A stretch of DNA of 64,000 bases from positions 18,536,757 to 18,600,756 of the forward strand of contig OX392543.1 in NCBI GenBank assembly GCA_947623455.1, written 5' to 3'. Made by a program: the position numbers and the translations under genes. Below, piece after piece: positions 23,001 to 35,000 of the stretch (positions are counted from its first letter, which is position 1; every line of letters begins with the position of its first letter). Under the pieces are notes generated by a model that was not told the origin of the DNA, did no database searches, and worked only from the letters and a program-made list of their open reading frames with translations. The DNA comes from Mimachlamys varia (taxonomy: Eukaryota; Mollusca; Bivalvia; Pectinida; Pectinidae).

Positions 23001-26000
23001 TGAGCTGAGAAAATCCCATAGGGGGTCATGTCCCGATGACCTTTTGCATCAGCCAATCAAATTACTGCTGTCAGAATCTTGACAGTGAATTTGGAGGCGA
23101 CAAAGCTCGCATAATCGCAATTGTCAGTTTAGTCATTTCGTCACCAAAAAGTTCATGTGGAATGATGTGACGAAATGGCTTGCTGCAAGATGATAGGTCA
23201 TTGGAAAATTGTTTTTATTAGTGTTTAGTAAAGAGGCGACAAAGGTCATCTTGACGTGACCTCTTATGGGATGTTGTCAGATCCTTGTAAAACGGAGTGA
23301 GAACAAGGATCTGTATTTTAATCAGATTGAACACTAACACCCATGACACTTATATCAATACAGGTGCCTCTCATCCCCCTCACAAGTGTTAAATTATAAA
23401 ATAGTCCTTAGTTGTAAAATGGGTACTCCATGATTCAGAAGAAAACTGATTGAATGATTAAAAATGCTTCTTTCAAAAACTTTACAAAGATAACTGTATG
23501 TAGTCCATTATTGAAACAGCATCATGGAATTTAATATACATATCATAAAGATTTTATTTTGTAGAATTTATGAATAAATATCATTTTTCATTTTGTCTTG
23601 ACAAGATATGGACTTTACTTACTCCGCCAGTTTTACCAGACTTGAAATCTGACTTCTTCTTATCCATCCTTTTCTTATCGGCATCAATCTTTTCCTTCCG
23701 CTAAAATGGATAGGAGAACAGATGTTGAAATTGAGATGTACGAGAAAGTTATGGAGTCTCTCGTATCAAGAATACTAGAGTTTGTTGAATTAATGGAAAG
23801 AGAAAGAAACATAAACAAAGACGCCGATGTAGAGGAACAGGTAAATGATTCCTAATTTTATGTAAATGGTATGAATATTTATAAAATGTAATCTAAATCA
23901 ACATCCAGAAAATGACAAAGAACAAAACGGAGACATCAACAAAATCATAGATCATATGAACTGTCACAAAAAGTATATAATAAATAGAATATGATATGGC
24001 CATTTCCATATCAGGTCCTACATCAACCCTCGACCAAATATCGGCCCCTTGAGTTGATATTATGATCTCTGGTTGATACAGGGCCTGATCATATGCAAAT
24101 GCCCATGTAATATTATCTATAATAAACATTGAAATTGACCGGAGAGAGCATATCACATGTATACCAAGTTTACTCATGAATTTATTATCCTTTCAGCAGT
24201 TGCCTCATCAAATTTACTCAATTTGAGAACTAAAATAATACAGAGATTTTTTTTTTAATAGATTGTATTTTGTAATATCAATGATCAATTAACTCCAACT
24301 AATATCTTCTTATTTTAATGTGTCTACTATGGCCAAAACAATACACTAGAAACAACTAGAACAATAAAATGCAAAATTGCACCAATGTTTTCAGACATTG
24401 GCCATCAGATTTATTTCACTTTACATTTTGAATTTTAACTAAACTTTCAAAGTGGGAAAATGGACGCTTTCAGCCCCGACAAAGAACAAATTTGTTTGAT
24501 ACAAAAAAAAAGTATTGCAATGAATAAATAATTGTGGTCCAACTGTCAATAAATGTGTTAAATGTAAAGAAATGACGGGATGTATTCCATTTCTATTAAA
24601 CAGAGATGACAAACCTTCCTCTCTTTCCAGGCCAGAAACGACTCTAATGTCACTCGAGTTGTGTTATGTCCGAGCGCCGATCTCTACAAAAAATAAACAA
24701 AATGCTTTTATATTAAAATCATTAGCAACAACGAAACACAGGACAGACATGATAGTTAATGTGTAAAAGATGTGCATCAATAAGGTTGCCTTCCAAGCGT
24801 GAGATGTAGGGAATTTCCTTTTAGCTCAGCGGCAGAGCATCGGGCTGTGCAGAGCCAAGGGTCATGGGTTCGAGTCCCAGAGATGGCACTATTTATTACT
24901 TTTCCTCATCCTATAACGAATGTATAATACTATCATTACTATGCGGTAATTAATTAGAATCTACATATGTTTACTCCTGAATAATCTAGTGACTTGTATA
25001 AACCACTTTAGCAAAAAGTTAAAAAGAAATTGGATACAAATTTTGAAGTAATCACTGAAATTTACTTTTCATGAGGAAATTCTATAGTCACAAAACATTT
25101 CATCACTCAAAACAGTCCATTCTTTTTAAAGAGTCATTTATAGAAAGGAACACATGTTTAAAGCAATTGTATGTCTGCAGAGTGCACATTTTAGAATTTT
25201 CCAACAAATTCTTTATAAGTAGACTACCAGCATTTTTCTTAGATAATGTAAATAAACACTCAATTGTATGTGCTTTCCAAGCTATTCAAGCAATGCCCAT
25301 GACTTGTCTAAACCATGTCAACGCATTTATATTATACACTATCCAAACATGATTTATTAAATAAGGTAACATGTATTGATTTACCCCTATACCCTACCAG
25401 GAAACCTTGTATTAACTCTTTGCCTTCGGCTGGCAGTAAACGCTGCCCAGACATTTCCTACCGTCAGCCACTGCCGGCGGCAGCTCCCGCCCGGTTGTTA
25501 TTCTCAAAGGTACTTTCGTTTTCTAAATATAAGCATTACATCACTACCATCAATTCCTCAGCCTCATTTCCGGTAATAACGAAGATGGATTCCATACTTT
25601 CTACAGCATAATTCTCGCTGTTTTACAATAAAAAATTTACCAATTTATATGGGGATTTTTGGCAGGGAATGTCAGCGGGGCTCATTTTCATCCTTTTAAC
25701 CAATGGTAGGTTATAAATTTAAATGTTACAGACTTCTGAGAGAATTTTTATCTGACAGAATCATCTCAGACGACATTGATAATGCATTGATATGCATGCT
25801 GAAATAATGGAAATACATTGTAAATTTGAAATAAAAGTTGATTAGTTTTTAAAAATTACTCAGTGCCTGGGTCTAGGGAGATAACTTCATTACTTAGCAG
25901 GCAAAGAGTTAAATAAATTTTAATCAAACTTTTTCAAATTCTTGGCACACATTTACAAAAAGAATTTCTGGAAATCTAGAGACAAATAAATATTGTTACA

Positions 26001-29000
26001 AGTACACATCAAGTTTCTTGACATTCCAATGCTATTGCTAATCCGCACCTATATGAAGAATTCACTGGTAAATCAACACCATATCTAAACCGATATTTAT
26101 TTAACTTCTACCAGCGAAGAAACTTGGAAGATTTCTTAATATACAAACCTCTCTTTCAATCAATTCTTCCATAGATATTTTTTCTTCATTATCCTCCAAT
26201 TTTTTCTTGTCTCTCTTCAATACAAATCCTGCATATCAAATGGAAATGAGTAAAGTACATTGAAAAAGAATTTTAAGCAAATTGTGGTGGCAACTAACAC
26301 TCCACCATAATTTATGATCAATACTGATTCATCACAGATTGATAACTTTTACTTGTACCAATCAAAACAAGAACAATGACATGTCAGCAAGGGGCCCCAC
26401 CATGTGGTTGTTTATATCTTCCATAACCATCTATCCTTGAGGTCAAACCTGGTAATGTTAATTTTCGGTCTATACATCTTACTCGTCCCTCTGTCTACCT
26501 GTAGTACTAGAGTACATTTGGACGAAATGTCGCGCTACGTTTTTGACAGCTGACTTCTCTAACTCGCCCTATTTTGGGTAGTGAGCTGATTTCAGCGGTC
26601 AAAACACAGACACTCGGCTATTGTACTCTTTGCTTGACAAAGGAAACAGACCTTTTCAAAAGCTTGCAAATTAAGTTTTCAATTCCTGTTTGTGTACAAA
26701 ACAATTTCAGAATATATCATTCATACCAAAGTGATGAATTTTATTCCTAATTAATCTTCGGTCAGTTATCTCCTTGTTGCAATCTGCTCAACTTTGCTTC
26801 ATGATGTCAGAAGGAAATGTTGATCAGTGAAAATTTACAAAATTTGACTTTGACCTTTTACTGTGACCTTGCTTTTTGATCTTAGTAGGTATTTTTGTAA
26901 ACTGAACATCTACACCAAGTTCCATGTAAATTGCTCAATTTGATCAATAAATATTTATGTCACCAGCCATGAGTGTGGACAGACAGACATACAGAGCAGT
27001 TACTATAGGGAACCTGCATCTCTGATATGGGCCCTAATGGTTCCATGGAAACGGATTAATATTATAAGACCCTTTCATGTCCAGGGGTGTAAGATAAGGA
27101 AATTCAACCCGAGGGGTTTTCCAATTTGGTAAAACCTGAGGCTTTGCCGAGGGTTTTGCCAAATTTGAAAATCCCAAGGGTGGAATTTCCCTATCTTACA
27201 CCTTTGGTCATGAAAGAGTATTTTTCTCTCATTTCAACTACCTGAATAAGCTCAAATACCATGAAAATACTTTTGATTGACCACCATTTTGAAAATATTA
27301 ACTTTTCCATTGAGCTTTTTTGACGAAAACAAATGATACAGCAAGATTAAGCATACCCCATATTTGCAAACATAGTTTGCACAGAAAATATAATCTCAGC
27401 TTTCTGATGTACACGGTTAAAAAAATATCTTGGGAGGTTTTAATTTCATCACGTCGACATTTTCCTCTTTTTAGCATCAGATTTTACTGAACTTGTGACG
27501 TCACGTCCTTGTTGCGCCATTGTGACGTCACGCTGTGGCTATATTGCATGGGTAGGTGTGAAATACAGCCACAGCGATCATAGGTGTATTGCCCTAGACA
27601 GGCCAGTATTACACACTTAGAAATGAGAGAAAAGTTTTTTTTAAACTTGTTTCCGGATCCTATTCCTGCATATTCTCTGTCTATAATGTTGTATATATAC
27701 TGTTGGAATAAAATAAAGTTTAAATGAATGGTTCAAATTTTCAGTAGTACATATTACTCCAAATGCCAAAATCATATTTTTATAAATGGATTATCTCGTT
27801 TCCTTTGTATTGGGGTGAGATAGGGGAATTCCAACTTGAGGGAAAGATTCTAAAGTTCCCAAACACTAGGCTTTTAGATTCTGTTTCTCTCAACCTGTTC
27901 TTCAACTTTGTATCATGTATTAGGGTAGTATACATATTGCAAAGCTAACATCTGGCTACATTCAGGGTTGCATGATGTTAAATAGATTGCTGACATGACG
28001 TTATTTAAGCTAGCGCGCTTCATTGAATTTGCCTTTGACCTGTTGGCATTCATATAGGCTATGAATGCCAACTGAAAGCAGTTCAATACTTATATTTACC
28101 ATTTTTAGAATCTGTTCATCTCATAAAACAATCAATAACACATTTTATTTCTCAGCATTTAGCTCAATAAATGTATTTGTCGCATATGCTTGTTCAATTA
28201 AAAGAACAGCCATCGCCCGGGGACGGTCAATGGTATCCAACGTAACAATTATGACATCATAATAACGATGACATCAACAATCATTCAATGGCATTCATGG
28301 CCAGATGAATGGCAACTGAATTTGGTAGGGTTATATAGTGGCAATGCCATTCAATGGTAAATATTGTATAATAAAAATTACTTGTGACTGAATCTCATAG
28401 TTACCTGGAGGTAAACAATGCCGGTAGTGACAGCTTTTCCCGTTCGGACATTCCCAGAACCAGCCGTATTTGTAATTCTCAACAGCGTCCAGAAAGTGTT
28501 TACAGATCTGGAAAAAAAAATCCAAATTTCTATTTTAAATGAAGTTCAAAAACTGTTAGCTAAACGAAACAATCTAATTTCTTTTTAAATAAAAATTTTA
28601 AAGAACCATTAGCTAATGAAGCTCTTTAAACAAAATTTTAAAGATGTGCTGGCTAACAAAACCATCCAATTTCTTTTTAAAATGAAATTTGAGAAAGAAA
28701 GTAATCCAAATTTCTCATTAAATCATGGACATTTCACCCCTGAAGATGCATTTGAACTCTTCTGATACAAAGGTTTGAATGGTTCAGTGTGAAACCTCAG
28801 GGGTGAATGAGTTAATGATATGTACAAACAAATCACTGTTAGTAACACATTGTGTACTTACAATACCAGTTTTGGGTTTAGTTTTTTCTGCATCTCCGTG
28901 TTTTTTCGCAACAACTTCCTCCAACTTGTTCTCATCCCAAGTGTCCATAGTGTCTGAAAGATCAACAATTATATGCCAGTATTAAGGAGGTATCATACCT

Positions 29001-32000
29001 TACAGTGAAAAGAACCTCCTATCCAGGAGAGCTACTCTATAAGAGAAACCTGTAGGGCTGTTCTATAGTTAATGGTGTGGGGAATGTTGGAGACAACTGT
29101 ACTTATATATCATGGGTTGTGGGGTTAAAACCAGATCTGCATACTAATCTTTATATTAAATCTATTTTAATATATGATAGGTGATTGGGTCTCAGAAAAA
29201 AGTGCCTTCCACCAGTATCCCTGTTGAATTCTGGAACGGCCCTAACACATAATATACAGTGTATAGTGACAGTGAATAACTGATAAAACTCTTCAAAAGT
29301 ATAAGAATGCATGTTTTACTGACAAGATGCAAGGGAGATCTTGGCAGCCTTCATCATAAGATCTTCACTCATGATATGTTACTGTCGTATTTTCTTCTAT
29401 TTTACTCTTGTTAGATTCGCTGATAATCAATTATAAGTCAGCAAAATATATATATAGTTTTCAAATGGCTGTCTTTTCAAAGTGTGGACTGTTATGACAA
29501 GTTGACCTAGTTATATGCAAAAACAAGAAATTCAAATGAAATGTGTAAAACCCAAGTCACAAGGAAAATTTTGACGAAAAAGAAAAAATTCAAAATATTT
29601 TTAAAATCTTTTTGCTGTTAAAGTCACACTATGATCTTTAATGAATGTACAAGAATGTGTATACCAAATATGCAGTGTGTGGGTGTATGCTATTACTTAT
29701 CGAGTTTGAAAAATTAAAAGTGACTTTTGAAGAGGGGAAATGAAGACTAAATCATATGGTAAAATTTTTAATTATAGTAGATTTCAACATCATCTGTAAC
29801 ATCACTCTTACACCTCTTATGAATATATAGAAGCTATACGAGTATGGCAGATGATTTTTTATATCTTCACGAGTGCAAAATGGATCAAAATCTGAAATAA
29901 AAATGCTGATGCACAACTGCATGACATACTGATCAGTCGTGTGAGTTTCATCAAAATCTGCCAGTTAGTTAAGGAGGATATCTTCGAACAAATAACTGTG
30001 GACGACAGACAGAGAGATAGACAGGGCAATTCCGGTATACCTCCCTAACTTTGTTGCTGGGGGTATAATAATAATTGTGAAACAAATTGCCAGTGGTGTA
30101 ATATGCTTCGGTTACCTTCATCACGAGAATCTGCATACAGGTTTCTTTTTTCTCCTTTTCTGTCCAGAGCAAGATCGTGGGAGAATTTACATTTGGCTCC
30201 CTTAGCACATTGCCCCTGCTTGAAAAATGCACAGAGGACAGACTTGGGATCAGCACCTATATAGAATGTAAATATTACGATATATACAAAACAAAACATA
30301 ACACATCTCCATCACAGCAGGCATACACACAAACGTCAAAGGGAGATATCAGCAAGGTGGCATAGCACTTATAGTTAGTGTCTCATAACACAGCTCCTGT
30401 TAATTTCTTGAAATCATATCTGTTAATGTACAAGCTAACTGTATTGATTTTGTAAATTGTACATCTATGAACTGTACACTTTTAAGTGTAGCTTATTCTA
30501 TAGTCTGTACAGGCCTAATTAGAGTATTGGAATGGTGTTACCTTTTGATATAGTCAGTACAGGTCTAAATAGAGTATTGGAATGGTGTTACCTTTTGATA
30601 TTGTCTGTACAGGGCTAATAGAGTATTTGAATGGTGTTACCTTTTGATATAGTCAGTACAGGTCTAGTTAGAGTATTGGAATGGTTTTACCTTTTGATAT
30701 TGTCTGTACAGGTCTAAATGGTGTGTTGGAATGGTGTTAACTTTTGATAGTGTTTGTACAGGGCTAATTAGAGTATTTGAATGGTGTTACCTTTTGATAT
30801 AGTCTGTACAGGACTAAATAGTGTGTTGGAATGGTGTTAACTTTTGATATAGTCTGTACAGGTCTAAATAGTGTATTGGAATGGTGTTAACTTTTGATAT
30901 AGTCTGTACAGGGCTAATTAGAGTATTGGAATGGTGTTACCTTTTGATATAGTCTGTACAGGTCTAATTAGAGTATTGAAATGGTTTTACCTTTTGATAT
31001 AGTCTGTACAGGGCTAATTAGAGTATTGGAATGGTGTTACCTTTTGATATAGTCTGTACAGGACTAAATAGTGTGTTGGAATGGTGTTCACTTTTGATAT
31101 AGTCTGTACAGGTCTAAATAGTGTATTGGAATGGTGTTAACTTTTGATATAGTCTGTACAGGTCTAGTTAGAGTATTGGAATGGTTTTACCTTTTGATAT
31201 AGTCTGTACAGGTCTAATTAGAGTTTTGGAATGGTGTTACCTTTTGATATAGTCTGTACAGGCCTACTTAGAGTTTGGGAATGGTGTTACCTTTTGATAT
31301 AGTCTGTACAGGCCTACTTAGAGTTTTGGAATGGTGTTACCTTTTGATATAGTCTGTACAGGCCTACTTGAGTTTTGGAATGGTGTTACCTTTTGATATA
31401 GTCTGTACAGGCCTACTTAGAGTTTTGGAATGGTGTTACCTTTTGATATAGTCTGTACAGGTCTAATTAGAGTTTTGGAATGGTGTTACCTTTTGATATA
31501 GTCTGTACAGGCCTACTTAGAGTTTTGGAATGGTGTTACCTTTTGATATAGTCTGTACAGGTCTAATTAGAGTTTTGGAATGGTGTTACCTTTTGATATA
31601 GTCTGTACAGGACTAAATATAGTATTGGAATGGTGTTACCTTTTGATATAGTCTGTACAGGCCTACTTAGAGTTTTGGAATGGTGTTACCTTTTGATATA
31701 GTCTGTACAGGCCTACTTAGAGTTTTGGAATGGTGTTACCTTTTGATATAGTCTGTACAGGCCTACTTAGAGTTTTGGAATGGTGTTACCTTTTGATATA
31801 GTCTGTACAGGCCTACTTAGAGTTTTGGAATGGTGTTACCTTTTGATATAGTCTGTACAGGCCTACTTAGAGTTTTGGAATGGTGTTACCTTTTGATATA
31901 GTCTGTACAGGCCTACTTAGAGTTTTGGAATGGTGTTACCTTTTGATATAGTCTGTACAGGCCTACTTAGAGTTTTGGAATGGTGTTACCTTTTGATATA

Positions 32001-35000
32001 GTCTGTACAGGCCTACTTAGAGTTTTGGAATGGTGTTACCTTTTGATATAGTCTGTACAGGCCTAAATAGAGTATTGGAATGGTGTTACCTTTTGATATA
32101 GTCTGTACAGGCCTAAATAGAGTATTGGAATGGTGTTACCTTTTGATATAGTCTGTACAGGCCTAAATAGAGTATTGGAATGGTGTTACCTTTTGATATA
32201 GTCTGTACAGGCCTAAATAGTGTGTTGAGGAGCTCTTTCTCTTTTGCCTTTTCATCCTTTTTCTTTTTGCTATCAACAAATGGATCCCCAGCCTGAAGAA
32301 ACAAAGATGAACATACATGCAAGATTGACTGCAAACCAATCTGTAACTTTCTCTTTCATTTTAGGAAACTGAATAAGTCAAGGTAGTTAAGGGAATTATT
32401 TTGTTACGTTCAAGCTATAAAACCAAATTTCATTCCTCTATGTAATATAAATTACTGAAATAAAGTACTTTTTTCTCATTTACCTGGTACCCCTGAACTT
32501 TCATAAAAAAACAATTTCAACCTTTAAAATGAAAGAGTTCAAATGTGTTTTCAGGGGTAATTGAGTTAATTTGAGCTATTGTACAAAATACAGTGTACCC
32601 TCGCTATACCGCCACCTTTCATCCACAGCAATTATGGTGGTTTAACCAGGGTGGCGATAATATCAAATTATGAAAATTATTACTAAGAATTAAATTGCAT
32701 AATAGATTGCATTTCCAACATTTTATTAAATACAAGCTTATAGTATTATATCGTCATATAGATCTACATTGACACCAAATTTGTATCTGAAAATAGTTAT
32801 TAATCTGCTTTTGCCGCATGCCATTCCAAATGCAACACTAAAGATCTCTTTGATCTCCAAAAACGGAAAAATATGGCGTTACCGTCCAGGGAAATGTATA
32901 GCGATTCGGGGTGTTTCTATTTTAAAGGGTGTGGCGGATGGCGATATGCGAGGGTGGCGAACTTAACAAGGGAATTATATAGAAGGGAAATCCGTTCTAG
33001 AGGTTTAGGTGACGGTATGCGAGGGTGGCAGTAGATTCGGGTGGCGATAGGTCGAGGGTACACTGTAGAATATAAAACGATTGACACACAAGCTGTACCA
33101 ATACATATGTATTAAACTTATTCATTCTTTTCTTTTTGGTTGGCTGGTTTATGTTTTTAACGCCGCTGCTACACAGAGAGTGTCCCGTGTTTGACTGGCA
33201 TGAGGGAGTGGATTGCCACCCACCACCCTCTGTGGTTCTTTTTGACCTTGTCCTCACAGATCACGCCCCAGGTCTGGTCAGCCACCTGGGTACGGATATG
33301 CTGTTGTAACGTCTGGGCCAACAGATATGGGAGTCCTCCTGAGCGAATGTAGTCTGCTCAGGTGATCACGCAACCCTCCTATGATTCTTTTCTTCAGGGT
33401 TTCAAATTATATATACATATATTTTAACTCATTCATCACTAAAATTTCATAATATATGATTGCAACAGGGTTTGCGTTGAAACCGTTACTGGTTACTTTT
33501 TCAACCTGGAAACTGAAAAGGACCCCACTTATTTTCAAGATTCCTATTTAAACTATGCAGAAGGACCCCATTTATTTAGGAAAGGACCCCATTTGTAACA
33601 TACCCAAAGCAAACCCTGATTGCAACCTTTGAACTAGAAGAGTTTAAATGTATCTTCAGTGGTGAATGAGTTAAAATAAGTTCCTTATCTCTTGGTAATG
33701 TTAATGCATACCTTGGAGGCTTTCACATTGCCTTGTTTAACCTGATTTGTGACAGTTTTGATGAACTTCTGCTGCTTCGTTCCCTTCTTGTTCTTCAGGC
33801 CAAAGGTTTTATCCTGCATTAGGATGAAGACAATAACACATGTAAACACATGCAGAAAATACTTGCCTGTTTTAAGGCCCACAAAACAATAAGATTTCAG
33901 GTAACATTAGAAAAAGAAGGGCAATAAGAATATGTTATTTCATGTTTTCAATTCTACAGAGATTGGGATCGAATCTTGGGGTCGGGTTGTATTTGGGAAT
34001 CTTTCCACCTTTCTATGAAAAAGACAACGATTGTGATTATGGTTTTCATTGGAAAGATTATAGAACATTTAAGTTTAATATTTGAAACTTTCTACATGTA
34101 GGCTCTTTGGAGGTGACCGTATACAGGGCTCTCGCTGGGCTGTATTTGGGGCCGAAATTTGGCCCCATTCCCAATCTAAAATAGTATGTTTTTTTCACAA
34201 TCGCTCAAGCTGATTTTCACAATTGCCTCCGTGTTAAGTTACAGAATGCTATTAACAAATTTAGAGCATTAAGAGACAGGGCTTTGGACTTCTGAAACAA
34301 CAATAAACTACTTTGAATCTATAAGAGAAGAAATTTTTAGTTGTTTTCTTATATTTGTCAATATCTTAAATTTTCACAATTTTAGTCAATACCGCGATAA
34401 TTTTCACAATTCTGAAGGCCCCGGCCCCATTCACACTAAAGTGAGAGAGAGCCCTTGTATACATGTACATATATTATTTTGCGTGTAATAGTTGGTAATG
34501 GGTCTCAAATTAAATCAATCAAGCAGGAATGAAGGACAGACACACAAAACATTGATTTCAAACATTTCAGGTCCCTTGTAAACTTATTGTCTTCTATTTT
34601 ACCAGGAAATCAATTGTTTAAACTGTTGAGGATTCTTGATTATTCTACAACCACAACAGTCATCGCACAATGTATTGTTGTGTGATCATGATCCCACGAC
34701 TATAGTAAAGAAACACAAATGATCCAAACACTATAATCATGAATTGGTTGGGGATTTCACGTTGACTCTGCGAGAGAAGTGTACATGGTAAAATTAGGCA
34801 GCTGATTATGCCCTCAAGCCTAACATCTGGACTTTTGCTCTTTGGTAAGAGTGAATGCTCGCCTACCAAGCGGGAGGTCCCGGGTTTGATTCAGGGTCCG
34901 GTCACAACAATAGCATCGACAAACAGATTTTTCCGTCCCATCTTTTTATTAGTGTCCTAGCTCGCCTTATGCATGGATCAGTCATTTCTGATATTTGGCA

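Noticed and set aside
24815..24888. Functional tRNA gene
   Set aside because: The A and B boxes are good, but the anticodon arm does not give a 7-nt loop and the acceptor stem pairs poorly.
25315..25611. Two overlapping plus-strand frames of 66-98 aa
   Set aside because: They lie inside a ZC3H15 intron on the opposite strand, with low-complexity content and no domain or splice evidence.
30497..32189. Regular 50-bp repeats resembling a CRISPR array
   Set aside because: There are no unique spacers; the whole unit repeats head to tail in a eukaryotic intron.
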